DNA of 64,000 nucleotides from Aureispira sp. CCB-QB1 (GCA_945870185.1 CAMBRK010000009.1:23491-87490); one strand, 5' to 3'; positions 1 to 8,719 are shown, counted from the stretch's first letter. Translations and numbers: made by a program. The notes: generated by a model not told the origin, from the letters alone.

Positions 1-660
1 CAGCAAAATCGCAATATTTATACCCATTATTTCCGCTTAGGAGATTCCGCCTTCCGGGACAAGGTTAGGTTTTATGAAGACCATCCTGAAGAAATATCAA
101 CATTGCATTTTGACGAGAAATTAGAAATGGATTTGGACTATTTGTTGTGTCTGTTTGAAATAGGCAGATATGAAAGGTATTTATCCAAAGTAGATGCTTG
201 TATCGAGTTGGTTATTTCAGAAAACGTGTATGAATTTAGGGATGAGGACGTGTTTCAGGAATTACTCTTTAAAAAAGCAGCAAGTTATTTTCAACTCAAT
301 AACTTCGAAAAATGTAAAAGTATCTTAAAGCAACTCATAAAAATAAATCCTTCAAACCCTGTATATATAGGTCTTTATACTATATGTAAGAGAAAGACTG
401 AAAATGACATTTACTTGACTGTAAAAGCCTTGGCTATTGCGTCTCTTTTAATTGTGCTAGGCATTACATTGGCTAATATAATTTTGGAGCCTTTTCTCGC
501 TTATTATCTCAAACCATTCATCTTACTCCGATCCTTGCTTCTAGTTTTTGCTTTTGGGTGTCTGATAGGTTTAGAAATTGTATTTCAGCATAAAATCTAT
601 AAAGAGACAGGAATGTATCCCCACAAATTACTTAATTCTATTTTTGGGACTAAAGTTTAA
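1..660 (+). CDS. TPR-like membrane protein, 5' end outside the window
   Basis: The frame is open from base 1 with no stop, so this is the C-terminal part (about 219 codons) of a longer gene. A TTG at 103 is an internal codon rather than a convincing start. The visible N-terminal part is helical and acidic and looks like tetratricopeptide repeats, with leucine/aromatic helices around KAASYFQLNNFEKCKSILKQL and a following NPSNPVY turn. The C-terminal part carries two hydrophobic segments, roughly codons 142-162 and 175-195, joined by a short loop, so the repeats probably face the cytoplasm or periplasm from a membrane anchor. A GC-rich hairpin follows the stop directly. No specific function can be assigned; the TPR assignment is moderate. 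Confidence 0.7.
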   Translation, partial: QQNRNIYTHYFRLGDSAFRDKVRFYEDHPEEISTLHFDEKLEMDLDYLLCLFEIGRYERYLSKVDACIELVISENVYEFRDEDVFQELLFKKAASYFQLNNFEKCKSILKQLIKINPSNPVYIGLYTICKRKTENDIYLTVKALAIASLLIVLGITLANIILEPFLAYYLKPFILLRSLLLVFAFGCLIGLEIVFQHKIYKETGMYPHKLLNSIFGTKV

Positions 661-684
661 CCCGCACTACATAATGCGGGTTTA
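661..684 (+). terminator. Hairpin after the TPR/membrane gene
   Basis: CCCGCA (661-666) pairs with TGCGGG (675-680) across an 8-nt loop and is followed by only three T residues. It starts at the base after the stop codon of the upstream gene, so it may act as a weak terminator. The short T tract limits certainty. Confidence 0.45.
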
Positions 685-754
685 GGCACTCGATGAGCTA
701 ATTCATAAATAAAAAATTGTTGGAGTAACCACAGTTTTTATCTCTTACAAAAGC

Positions 755-762
755 TACCTTTG
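755..762 (+). promoter_or_regulatory. Bacteroidota -7 box upstream of the PfkB kinase
   Basis: TACCTTTG fits the Bacteroidota -7 consensus TAnnTTTG and lies 26 nt before the ATG at 789. No good -33 TTTG is visible at the usual 19-21 nt spacing, so the call rests on the -7 box alone. Confidence 0.4.
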
Positions 763-788
763 CATTTTTTATCACAAAATTTTATATT

Positions 789-1709
789 ATGAGCCTTCTC
801 ACTGTAGGTACCGTAGCATTTGACACCATCGAAACTCCATTTGGAAGAGCTGAAATGGTGATAGGCGGTGCTTGTACATATATCAGCTGGTCAGCTTCTT
901 ATTTTACAAATCAAATTCATTTGGTATCTATCGTTGGAGATGATTTTCCTGATTCAGAATTGCAAAGAATGCAAGCTCGTGGTGTAAATCTGGATGGGCT
1001 CAAAGTTGTGCAAGGCGGTAAGTCCTTTTTCTGGGCAGGGAGATATCACAATAATATGAATAGTAGAGATACATTAGTCACTGACCTTAATGTGCTTGCC
1101 GATTTCGACCCTATTTTGCCTGAAGCAGCAAAATCAGCTAAATATGTGATGTTAGGAAATCTTACTCCTGCGATTCAGGCAAGTGTATTGGACCAGTTGA
1201 ATGGAAGCCAAAAGCTTGTCGCACTAGATACCATGAATTTTTGGATGGACATAGCCATGGACGAGCTGAAAAGTGTCATCGCTAGAATCGATCTTCTGAC
1301 GATAAATGACGAAGAAGCAAGACAACTTTCAGGTGAGCATTCCCTGGTCAATGCAGCCAAAGTCATCCATGAAATGGGTCCTAAATATCTAGTTATCAAA
1401 AAAGGGGAGCATGGTGCACTTTTGTTTTGTGATGATGACATCTTTTATGCTCCTGCATTGCCCCTAGCTCAGGTTTTTGACCCTACGGGAGCCGGAGATA
1501 CTTTTGCTGGTGGATTGATGGGATACCTAGCTAAAACGGATGATATCAGTATGGATAATATGAAGAGAGCTATTATTGCTGGCTCCGCAATGGCGTCATT
1601 TTGTGTAGAAGATTTCAGTCTCAACAAGCTGCAAAACTTGACTATGCCTGAAATAAACGAAAGATTGGGAAAATTTAAAAAGTTGATGCACTTCGACTTT
1701 ATACAATAA
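789..1709 (+). CDS. PfkB-family sugar kinase
   Basis: ATP-dependent carbohydrate or nucleoside kinase of the ribokinase/PfkB fold, acting in the cytoplasm. The family's second signature is clear at DPTGAGDTFAGG (about residues 231-242), which includes the catalytic Asp and the anion-hole glycines. The N-terminal part has the glycine pair (VIGGACTYIS) usual for substrate binding. Length (306 aa) is normal for the family. The substrate cannot be read from the sequence; adenosine-, fructose- and ribokinase-like members all look similar at this level. It is followed after 16 nt by a DUF1456 gene, so the two are probably co-transcribed. A -7-like box lies at 755-762. Confidence 0.85.
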   Translation: MSLLTVGTVAFDTIETPFGRAEMVIGGACTYISWSASYFTNQIHLVSIVGDDFPDSELQRMQARGVNLDGLKVVQGGKSFFWAGRYHNNMNSRDTLVTDLNVLADFDPILPEAAKSAKYVMLGNLTPAIQASVLDQLNGSQKLVALDTMNFWMDIAMDELKSVIARIDLLTINDEEARQLSGEHSLVNAAKVIHEMGPKYLVIKKGEHGALLFCDDDIFYAPALPLAQVFDPTGAGDTFAGGLMGYLAKTDDISMDNMKRAIIAGSAMASFCVEDFSLNKLQNLTMPEINERLGKFKKLMHFDFIQ

Positions 1710-1725
1710 CCTCCAAAATACCACC

Positions 1726-1959
1726 ATGCTATCCAATAATGATATTCTCAAAAAACTAAGAGTGGCCCTTCAACTTAAAGATGAAGATATTCTGGAAATT
1801 CTTTCCCTAGTTGATTTCAAAATTACCAAAGGTGCTCTCAATGATATGTTCAGAAAAGAAGATCACCCTAGTTATGTAGAGGCAGGTGATCAGATTTTAC
1901 GCAACTTTCTCAACGGCTTGGTCATCTACAAACGTGGTAAAAAGGAAGAACCTAAATAA
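1726..1959 (+). CDS. DUF1456 family protein, single-repeat form
   Basis: Small (77 aa) predicted cytoplasmic protein matching the DUF1456 (YehS-type) pattern: NNDILKKLRVALQLKDEDI, then a segment ending in KGALNDMFRKEDHPSY, then GDQILRNFLNGLV and a basic tail. YehS-type proteins normally carry two copies of this unit in about 150 residues, whereas only one copy is present here before a Lys/Glu-rich end. It lies 16 nt after the sugar kinase on the same strand. The function of the family is unknown; a nucleic-acid-related role is only a guess. Confidence 0.7.
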   Translation: MLSNNDILKKLRVALQLKDEDILEILSLVDFKITKGALNDMFRKEDHPSYVEAGDQILRNFLNGLVIYKRGKKEEPK

Positions 1960-2006
1960 ATAGTTATTAACATTAAATTGCGCCAGTCCACCCATTCAAT
2001 TTAGTT

Positions 2007-2873
2007 TTAATGGATTATAACTTCATCAGGACCAGATATCTTCTGGATATGACAGCAATCATGTCCTATCTGATACACTTCTGCAGCTATAACCTTGTCT
2101 GAAATGTCGTAAGCAGTAAGTGTTGCTTTGGATCCGTTTTTATAAATTTGGTGTAAATGATTGTCGGATACTAAAACATAGAAGTTGTTTATGGTAGGAT
2201 ATGAATACAAATCTTCTCCATATTCATTTACAACTTTTACTTTGGCGGGCTTATAAGGTTTGTTGTTTTTATCCACGAAACTTACTTGTACGCTTACATA
2301 TACCTCTGTACAAGCTACGATATCCTTACATTCAAAAGGAGTAATAGTGCTTAATATCTCCAATACTTCTCTGAAATAATCTTTTTTAAAAGTAATTTTA
2401 GCGGCATCTTTGAATGCTACGTTTGATGTTTTCATAAAATAGATGCCTGCAGGTGTGCTTGTGTCATCATTGTAGTAAAAAATGCCTTCGGTAATTCCAT
2501 CTCTCATAAATTCGACGCTTTTTTCCAGCTTTATTGTATTGTTGTTATCATCTTGAATTTGAATAGGTTTCTGATCATCCGTACCTCCAAAATCCTCACA
2601 ATATAAAGGAGAACAATAATGATAAGAGATATCTACTCCATTGTCTTTTTTAAATTTATGAAAAGTATTACCTTCAAATGTAGATAAACCACGACCTTCA
2701 TAATCATTTGGCAATTGTATAAAGACACCATTTTTGAACCGAAAAGACGACCAAGTTTCATGCTTTTTTATACTTATTTTTTCAGGGGTGCTTGGGCTAT
2801 CTACCTGATTTTTGTCACATGAAAGCTGAGTGGAAGCGATTATGAACATTATAATAGGAAAAAAGGTTTTCAT
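2007..2873 (-). CDS. Predicted lipoprotein of unknown function
   Basis: A short hydrophobic leader ends in a lipobox (STQLSC, about residues 15-20), so the 288-aa product is probably an outer-membrane or periplasmic lipoprotein. The body is rich in beta-type sequence and contains clustered cysteines: HYCSPLYCEDF in the middle, FECKDIVACTEV later, and a CCH near the end. These could form disulfides or bind a metal. I recognise no family. It starts 10 nt after the stop of a second small lipoprotein gene (2884-3189) on the same strand, which indicates one transcript. Confidence 0.65.
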   Translation of the reverse strand: MKTFFPIIMFIIASTQLSCDKNQVDSPSTPEKISIKKHETWSSFRFKNGVFIQLPNDYEGRGLSTFEGNTFHKFKKDNGVDISYHYCSPLYCEDFGGTDDQKPIQIQDDNNNTIKLEKSVEFMRDGITEGIFYYNDDTSTPAGIYFMKTSNVAFKDAAKITFKKDYFREVLEILSTITPFECKDIVACTEVYVSVQVSFVDKNNKPYKPAKVKVVNEYGEDLYSYPTINNFYVLVSDNHLHQIYKNGSKATLTAYDISDKVIAAEVYQIGHDCCHIQKISGPDEVIIH

Positions 2874-2883
2874 AAATAAGGCT

Positions 2884-3189
2884 TTAAATTATTTTTAATT
2901 GGGTGATCTCTATCTCTCCATCAGAAGCTACACAAGTATTTACGAGATGATGAAATTCGATTTTTACATCAATTGGGAAAGTACTTTTTATAGTAATACC
3001 GTAGGAATCGTTTTTTTGATACCATTGATATGTTTTACCGGCATCAGTTTTTACAATCAGGCCTCTACAGCAAGCACAACGTCTTAGGTCATATCCTTCG
3101 ATATTAGCAGATAAAAGTCCATCATCTTTGGAGCACGATAAGGTGGAAACTAGTAAAATGAAGCAAATATAACTACACAATTTTGCCAT
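2884..3189 (-). CDS. Small predicted lipoprotein
   Basis: A 101-aa protein with a type II signal peptide (hydrophobic stretch ending in STLSC, Cys near residue 19). The mature part carries a CACC cluster (YDLRRCACCRGLIVK) that may be redox active or metal binding, then a predicted beta-rich remainder. No family recognised. It is the first gene of a two-gene unit with the 288-aa lipoprotein; the two share the small lipoprotein style and clustered cysteines but no clear homology. Confidence 0.6.
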   Translation of the reverse strand: MAKLCSYICFILLVSTLSCSKDDGLLSANIEGYDLRRCACCRGLIVKTDAGKTYQWYQKNDSYGITIKSTFPIDVKIEFHHLVNTCVASDGEIEITQLKII

Positions 3190-3342
3190 GATGTAAGATT
3201 TATTTATAAGACGTAAAATTTGCCTTAAACGTTGGAGCGGAAGATATGAAATTTAGATTTTAGGTAAAAAGAAAAAGAGACCCATAGCTTTAAAACTGCA
3301 TATGGATCCCTATTTAACGTTGAGCTCTTAAGAAGTGAATGA

Positions 3343-4188
3343 TTACCTACCTGATAGTTTTGCTTTTACTGATTTTTCTTTACCATCCCTGATGTATCTC
3401 ACTTTGATGGTTTCTCCTGGATTGAATGGACGTAATGCTTTTAGCAATCCATCAGAAGTAAAGATATATTTATCATTAATTTTAAGAATGACATCATCTC
3501 TTCTTATATCTGCTTTTGCTGCTGCAGAACCTTCAACGATGTCTGTAATCAGGACTCCATCTTCTGTATCGTCTATATTCACACCCAGTGTCGCTTTGTT
3601 GTCATTGCCTCTTTCCATGCGCAATTTTCTGCCCTGATCATTAAAAAAGACTTTGTCTGTATCTTCGATAATCATCATTTTATTCTTTTTCTTACCCTTT
3701 CCAGCTTCTTCCATTACGATCACCTTTCCATTTTCTTCATCTCCTTCAGCATCTATGGTGATAGTCATGTTGTCGCCATCTTTGATTTTTTTGATTTTGA
3801 CATTTTTCATTTCTTTTGCCATTTCTTCAGGCATCTCGCCATATCCTTCCCATTCCATTTCATTGATATTGTCACCATCTATTTTGATGATTTTTACCTT
3901 AGTACCTTTGTCATCTTTGGTGATGGTTTTGTCTATGGATGTGTTTATGGAGATGACTTTTTTATCTCCCTCAGTATTGATATTGATGTTGTCTACATCG
4001 TTGGCATCCATCTCTTTGATGAGTTTGTCTGCTTCATCACCTTCAGCTTCCTTTCTGGTTTCGGTGATTTTGCCATCGATATTGGTTTTATTGATGATGA
4101 CCACTTTTTTCTTAGATTGAGTTTCTTGCGCACGGGTTAGAAAAGCACAACCTAATATTACGGATGAAATAATGATTTTTTTAAACAT
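3343..4188 (-). CDS. Secreted PDZ-domain protein
   Basis: Exported 281-aa protein: signal peptide at residues 1-20 ending in TRAQ, a long Lys/Asp/Glu-rich middle, and one PDZ domain at about residues 200-281 (ATLGVNIDDTEDGVLITDIV, then RRDDVILKINDKYIF). PDZ domains of this kind bind C-terminal or unfolded peptides and in envelope proteases report misfolded proteins. There is no protease domain here. It begins 40 nt after the M56 sensor gene on the same strand, so it is the third gene of a blaI-M56-PDZ operon. That context suggests an envelope-stress or peptide-binding partner of the sensor (inference). It is the last gene of the unit. Confidence 0.75.
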   Translation of the reverse strand: MFKKIIISSVILGCAFLTRAQETQSKKKVVIINKTNIDGKITETRKEAEGDEADKLIKEMDANDVDNININTEGDKKVISINTSIDKTITKDDKGTKVKIIKIDGDNINEMEWEGYGEMPEEMAKEMKNVKIKKIKDGDNMTITIDAEGDEENGKVIVMEEAGKGKKKNKMMIIEDTDKVFFNDQGRKLRMERGNDNKATLGVNIDDTEDGVLITDIVEGSAAAKADIRRDDVILKINDKYIFTSDGLLKALRPFNPGETIKVRYIRDGKEKSVKAKLSGR

Positions 4189-4228
4189 GATTTTTAGATA
4201 TTTATTTGATTTTAAAAATTATAATGGA

Positions 4229-6169
4229 TTAATATACTCTATATTTTCTCTTAGCCACTTTTCCTTCTATGTTAAATTGCAATTTGGAATTCTTTTGTAA
4301 AGTAGTGCCCGATTCTTCTTCAAAAATTCTTCGGTACTTTTGATAGATATTATTGGGTTGTTTTTCCCCATTGATTTTGAGATGTTTTCCAGTAAGTTCT
4401 ACTTTGTTAGCCTCATTTGGCAAAAGGAGTCCATCTCTATTGAGTGCGTTGCCTATAATATCTGCATAGCTTTCGTTGATTTTAGGCATACCAGTGTCAT
4501 CCAATGCTCCGTCAAACAAACCATCCTCTACATCTATCCCTCCATGGAATGGTTTCATATTTGGAAATGCAAAATCAAAATTAAAACCATCCAATCCTTT
4601 GAAATTCATACTATCCAAGCCTCTAAAATCAAAATGCATACCGTCCATTTGATTTTGTAACTTTTTCATTTGTTCTGCAAGCTGGCTCATATCTAAGTGC
4701 TGAAGCTCTTCAAAGTTTCCAAGGTCTCTCAGGTTTTTTAACCCTTCGAAATTCTTAAATCCTTCTAAATTTTTGAATCCTTCAAAGTTTTTAAATATTG
4801 AATCTGCAAATAACTTTTCTCCATTCTCAAAGTTGAATTCGAAATTCTGTGGTTCGCCATCTCCAAAAATGAACATACGGGCATTGCCTTTTTGACTACC
4901 TTGAGGTTTAGATTCCGCAATGATATCTTCGTATTTGTCATAATCAGATTTGTCTATGATTTTGCCATTCACTTCGAGTTCTACCACGTCTCCATTTTCG
5001 ATTAAAATTTTGACATCCTGATCATGGGTTCGTTTTTGGATCCTGATGGACTCTTTTTGATAAGGTATTGTATCGGCCTTTATTACAATTTTTATTTCAT
5101 TTTCTTGGGTTGCGAGCTTCATTTCATCGGATTGGCTACTATAGTTACCCGATAGGTCTTTAGAAACCACAACAATCAAGATCAAGACAATCAGTGTTGT
5201 AATAATTTTCTCTTTTAAAAAATTTCTTGTTTGTGTCATGTTTAAAATGCGTTTGATACGGTTTGAAAAAAATGATTTATTTGTAAATTGTAGTGCTAGT
5301 AATGGAGCACTTTGTTGTATTTCCTGGATTTTGACTAAGGTTTTAGCATATTGTATTCGATTTCCTGCATAGGCAATGGCCTGCTCGTCACAGCAATTTT
5401 CTCGCTCTACTCTGATATTGGCAGATATCCACCATATAGCAGGGTGATAGTATAGTAGAGCTTCTATAATCGTTTGTAAGATATTGATCAGGATATCTTT
5501 TCTACCAAAATGGGCCAACTCATGTGCCAATATCGCTTCGGTCTCAGAGATGCTGAGTTGATTGAGCATCCCTATGGGGAATAGTATGACAGGCTTGATG
5601 ACTCCCAATATCATAGGTGAAGATATATATTTGCTTTCTTGTAGCGTTATTTTTTTATTTATATTGAAATGAGAACAAACTCTATAAAATGCAGCATTCA
5701 CTGATGGGGTATCTATGGATTGTGACCTTCGGGTAAGAAATTGGACATACATCAATGAACCGAATAATCTAAATCCAAACAATATCACTCCTGCAATCCA
5801 GGTGATGGCCAATGGCCATCGATAAGCTTCCATGGTTTGTTGCATCCAATCAAAAAAATTAAATCCATTAGGTTCCATATATTCGGAAACGGTCGTTGTA
5901 ATTATTTGTACGCTAGGGTTACCGATTTGTTGATCTAAAGTATCCTGATAGAAGTATATGAATGAACCCGTAAATAACAAAATAGCGACGAATAAACTAC
6001 CCAGAGCTATATTGTATCGCACTGATGCTGGGGCATTTTGTAATTTTTTTAGCAGCACTGACATGAACAGTGCCATGATTGTAAACTGCCATAGGGAATG
6101 AAATATACTTTGAACTATTGTATTAACTAGGTTCTCAGATATCCAAGGAGTTATTGCCATGTTATCCAT
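4229..6169 (-). CDS. BlaR1-like M56 family membrane metallopeptidase
   Basis: Integral-membrane zinc peptidase of the BlaR1/MecR1 type. The start is set at the ATG at 6169, which overlaps the blaI stop by 8 nt; an in-frame ATG at 6187 is less likely. Four N-terminal hydrophobic segments (about residues 17-37, 54-74, 117-141, 185-205) precede the zinc motif HELAH at about 216-220, and a further membrane helix lies near 315-335. After that the protein is periplasmic. In place of a penicillin-binding sensor domain it has a novel acidic region with degenerate six-residue repeats (FKNFEG/FKNLEG) at about 456-490. In the BlaR1 model a signal activates the peptidase, which leads to loss of the BlaI repressor. 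The unusual sensor domain means the ligand is unlikely to be a beta-lactam, which is inference. Confidence 0.8.
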   Translation of the reverse strand: MDNMAITPWISENLVNTIVQSIFHSLWQFTIMALFMSVLLKKLQNAPASVRYNIALGSLFVAILLFTGSFIYFYQDTLDQQIGNPSVQIITTTVSEYMEPNGFNFFDWMQQTMEAYRWPLAITWIAGVILFGFRLFGSLMYVQFLTRRSQSIDTPSVNAAFYRVCSHFNINKKITLQESKYISSPMILGVIKPVILFPIGMLNQLSISETEAILAHELAHFGRKDILINILQTIIEALLYYHPAIWWISANIRVERENCCDEQAIAYAGNRIQYAKTLVKIQEIQQSAPLLALQFTNKSFFSNRIKRILNMTQTRNFLKEKIITTLIVLILIVVVSKDLSGNYSSQSDEMKLATQENEIKIVIKADTIPYQKESIRIQKRTHDQDVKILIENGDVVELEVNGKIIDKSDYDKYEDIIAESKPQGSQKGNARMFIFGDGEPQNFEFNFENGEKLFADSIFKNFEGFKNLEGFKNFEGLKNLRDLGNFEELQHLDMSQLAEQMKKLQNQMDGMHFDFRGLDSMNFKGLDGFNFDFAFPNMKPFHGGIDVEDGLFDGALDDTGMPKINESYADIIGNALNRDGLLLPNEANKVELTGKHLKINGEKQPNNIYQKYRRIFEEESGTTLQKNSKLQFNIEGKVAKRKYRVY

Positions 6170-6539
6170 TATTCTCAAGTTTTGCAATTAGGGATTTCAG
6201 TTCGTTCAATTCATTTTGAGAAGATGTCGTATTGCCTAGAGCTTGCATGACCAAGTTCATGGCCGATCCTTTGAATGCTGTATTTACAAAATCTGAGATA
6301 AGATTATTTTTGGTATCTTCTTCTTGTACCACAGGCTTGTAGATATGTGATCTTTGTGCAGTATCTCTGACCACAAGACCTTTTTCATTCATGATTTGCA
6401 TGAGTTTGAGTGTGGTAGTATACCCAACTTCTCTCCGAGCATTGAGTTTGTCATTGATATCTCTGACAGAAGCTGCACCATCTTCCCACAATATCTGTAG
6501 GATTTCTATCTCTGCATCTGTTGGTTTAAATTGACTCAT
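6162..6539 (-). CDS. BlaI/MecI-family transcriptional repressor
   Basis: Winged-helix repressor of about 125 aa. The start is taken at the ATG at 6539 (MSQFKPTDAEIEILQILWED). An upstream in-frame ATG at 6596 would place the two operator palindromes inside the coding region and adds a non-family N-terminus. The N-terminal half has the family pattern (ILQILWEDGAASVRDI, VGYTTTLKLMQIMNEKGLV) with the recognition helix in the TTTLKLM region. The C-terminal half is the dimerisation domain. Its stop overlaps the start of the M56 gene by 8 nt, which suggests translational coupling. It probably represses its own operon through the paired palindromes at 6572-6619. Confidence 0.88.
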   Translation of the reverse strand: MSQFKPTDAEIEILQILWEDGAASVRDINDKLNARREVGYTTTLKLMQIMNEKGLVVRDTAQRSHIYKPVVQEEDTKNNLISDFVNTAFKGSAMNLVMQALGNTTSSQNELNELKSLIAKLENNG

Positions 6540-6571
6540 CAGTTTGTTATTTATTAAAAGTAATACAAAGA

Positions 6572-6619
6572 TATACGAATGATTTCGTATAACCAATAGC
6601 TAGTACGAAATTATTCGTA
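6572..6619 (-). promoter_or_regulatory. Two tandem BlaI-type operators
   Basis: Two perfect inverted repeats lie immediately upstream of the repressor start. The first is TATACGAA-TGAT-TTCGTATA at 6572-6591, the second TACGAA-ATTA-TTCGTA at 6604-6619. They share the same half site (TACGAA), the same 4-nt spacer length and a centre-to-centre distance of 30 bp, about three helical turns. BlaI/MecI dimers bind short dyads of this general kind, so autoregulation of the operon is likely. Binding itself is inferred. Confidence 0.75.
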
Positions 6620-6658
6620 GTTTTAAGAAAAATTTAACGAATTTCCACATCTCCTAAA

Positions 6659-6700
6659 CCAAAAAAGGCAAACACTTAATATAAATGTTTGCCTTTTTGG
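6659..6700 (-). terminator. Rho-independent terminator of the OmpA-family gene
   Basis: AAAAAGGCAAACA (6662-6674) pairs perfectly with TGTTTGCCTTTTT (6686-6698) around an 11-nt loop. On the minus strand the stem ends in a run of T. It lies about 20 nt downstream of the stop at 6722. Confidence 0.8.
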
Positions 6701-6721
6701 ATGCTATTTTGATAATTAAAA

Positions 6722-8719
6722 CTAATTCTGCGTATCGTCTATGATCTCGATCGTTTGTGGACCTGCTATGATTTTAAACTCTGACCTACGATTGAGTTGG
6801 TGTTCTTCTTCTGAACATTTGACACCATCTTTGCATTTATTGAGCAATTTGACCTCTCCATATCCTACAGATTTGATACGAGCAGGAGCCACGCCTTCTT
6901 CTACCAGCCAAGCTTTGGTAGAGTTGGCTCTGCGCTGAGAAAGTTTTTTGTTAAATTCATTATCTCCACGACAATCTGTATGTGATGAAAGTTCGATGAC
7001 CATATCAGCATATTGATCCATTAGTGTTTTTAGGTAAGCCAAATCCTTTTCTGCATCAGGTAGGATTTTATCATCATTGAAGTCAAAGTAAATACTCTTT
7101 AGTGCGATAGGTTCGTTTCTAGACACCCTTCGTTTTGGTGCTTCAGGTTTAGGCTTTAAGGTTATGGTCTTACTTACTGTGTAATCGTCAAATATTCCAT
7201 TGGTATTAAAACTGATTGAATCTGGATAATACCCTTCTCGGGTAACCAAAGCAGTGTATGTCTTATCAGCATCGAGCAAAAAAGAGAAATCATTGGTCAG
7301 GAAATTGGTTTTACTGTCCGCAGGCGTTTTTTTGCTACCTTCAAAAAGCTCAATCGTCGCTCCTTCCAATGGTCCTTTTTCATTATTTACTAAAGCTTTG
7401 AGATCTATAACAAGGTCTCTGATTTGAACCAAATATATATCATCGCAGCACGTCTCTGTATTTTTGAACTTTTTCTTGTCTTTATGCAGCCTGTTGGATA
7501 CTAATACCGCAGAGCTACCACCTTCATTAAATCTCAAAAACAAGTCATCGTATGAAGAATTATAGTTAAATCCCATATTGACTGCTTCTGACCATTTGGA
7601 CCCATCCCATGATGAGTAGAAGTTGTCGAGCCCGCCCAATCCAGGATGCCCTGTAGAACTAAAATATAAGGTACCTTCTTTGTATGCAGGAGAGAACTCA
7701 TTACCATTGGTATTGATACTTTTGCCTAGATTTACAGGTGTTTCATATTTATTTCCCTTTATGGTGGAGTAATAGATATCATATCCACCATATCCACCTG
7801 GCATATCTGACACATAAAACAAAACTTTATTTCCAAATAATTCGCCTTCAAAAGGATGTCTTGACCTGAACTCATTATTTATCGACTCTATAGGATTGGG
7901 AGCTGCCCATCTATCTCCTGTTCGTAATGACATATAGATTTCTGCATTCTTTACACCATTATTGGTATATTTTTCTCTGGTGAAGTACATTCTTTGACCA
8001 TCGTCAGAAAAAGAAACACCAGTATTGAAAAAATCTACTCTATTAATGGCTTCTTCCAATGCTGAAGATGTTCCGAAATCTCCTTGTGGTGATCTGGATG
8101 CCATATATAATTTTGCATGATACTCTTCTTCTTTTCCATCTAGTATGATCGGTTCTTTACTAGGCATGCTTGAAAAATAAAGACTGCCATCCTTATAAAA
8201 AGCTGGTGATGATTCTGCCGAAGGAGAGTTGATCGATTCACCGGCAAAACTGACCGAAGCTTCTATATTTTCAGCATATTTTTCTATCAATACAATACCT
8301 TTCAATTCTTTTTTGGCCTCTGCTCTAAGCGAATCACTTTCTGTCGTAGATGCGAAGGAATTCAACTCATCCATGGCTTGTTTGTATTTTCCCTGAGCTT
8401 TCATAGCTTTCGCCCAGTCCAGTCTTACATCAAAAAACTCATCTCTTTTGTCTCTTTTGATGACGCGTTCATATACTTTTTCTGCTTTTGGATAATCTCG
8501 TTTTAGCATATGCATATCACCTATAGCGACCATTAGGTTAGGATCTTTAGATTGGGCATGAGCCTTTTCAAAATACTCTATGGCGGTTTCATAGTCATAA
8601 TTTTCGGCAGCATATGCTGCAGTTTCTATCAAGGTTTCATAAGAACTGACTTTAACAGGTTGAGCATGCAGCATCACCGTAAAGCAAACTAAAAGGACGA
8701 TATATATTTTATTAAACAT
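6722..8719 (-). CDS. OmpA-family protein with TPR, PD40 propeller and CNA/CRD-like domain (PorE-type)
   Basis: Periplasmic/outer-membrane protein of 665 aa. Order of parts: signal peptide 1-19 (ending in LHAQ); TPR-like repeats at about 25-140; a PD40/WD40-like beta-propeller at about 155-430, with repeated blades such as SPAFYKDGSLYFSS and FSDDGQRMYFTRE; a carboxypeptidase-regulatory-like domain at about 435-525; and a C-terminal OmpA domain at about 545-655 with SIYFDFNDDKILPDA and the peptidoglycan-binding SSHTDCRGDNEFN. This is the architecture of PorE, which anchors the type IX secretion machine to peptidoglycan. Many Bacteroidota have several proteins of this shape. It follows a PorP/SprF gene by about 40 nt, which supports a T9SS or gliding role. 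Confidence 0.8.
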   Translation of the reverse strand: MFNKIYIVLLVCFTVMLHAQPVKVSSYETLIETAAYAAENYDYETAIEYFEKAHAQSKDPNLMVAIGDMHMLKRDYPKAEKVYERVIKRDKRDEFFDVRLDWAKAMKAQGKYKQAMDELNSFASTTESDSLRAEAKKELKGIVLIEKYAENIEASVSFAGESINSPSAESSPAFYKDGSLYFSSMPSKEPIILDGKEEEYHAKLYMASRSPQGDFGTSSALEEAINRVDFFNTGVSFSDDGQRMYFTREKYTNNGVKNAEIYMSLRTGDRWAAPNPIESINNEFRSRHPFEGELFGNKVLFYVSDMPGGYGGYDIYYSTIKGNKYETPVNLGKSINTNGNEFSPAYKEGTLYFSSTGHPGLGGLDNFYSSWDGSKWSEAVNMGFNYNSSYDDLFLRFNEGGSSAVLVSNRLHKDKKKFKNTETCCDDIYLVQIRDLVIDLKALVNNEKGPLEGATIELFEGSKKTPADSKTNFLTNDFSFLLDADKTYTALVTREGYYPDSISFNTNGIFDDYTVSKTITLKPKPEAPKRRVSRNEPIALKSIYFDFNDDKILPDAEKDLAYLKTLMDQYADMVIELSSHTDCRGDNEFNKKLSQRRANSTKAWLVEEGVAPARIKSVGYGEVKLLNKCKDGVKCSEEEHQLNRRSEFKIIAGPQTIEIIDDTQN

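Noticed and set aside
103..660. A separate gene starting at TTG 103
   Set aside because: The same frame is open from base 1, so this is the end of a gene cut by the window edge.
3653..4120. 155-codon frame opposite the PDZ gene
   Set aside because: Antisense frame produced by the Lys/Asp/Glu-rich composition of the real gene; it reads as Ser/Leu/Ile-rich sequence with no motif.
4740..4805. Short direct repeats as a CRISPR-like array
   Set aside because: The 18-nt units are inside an open reading frame and have no spacers.
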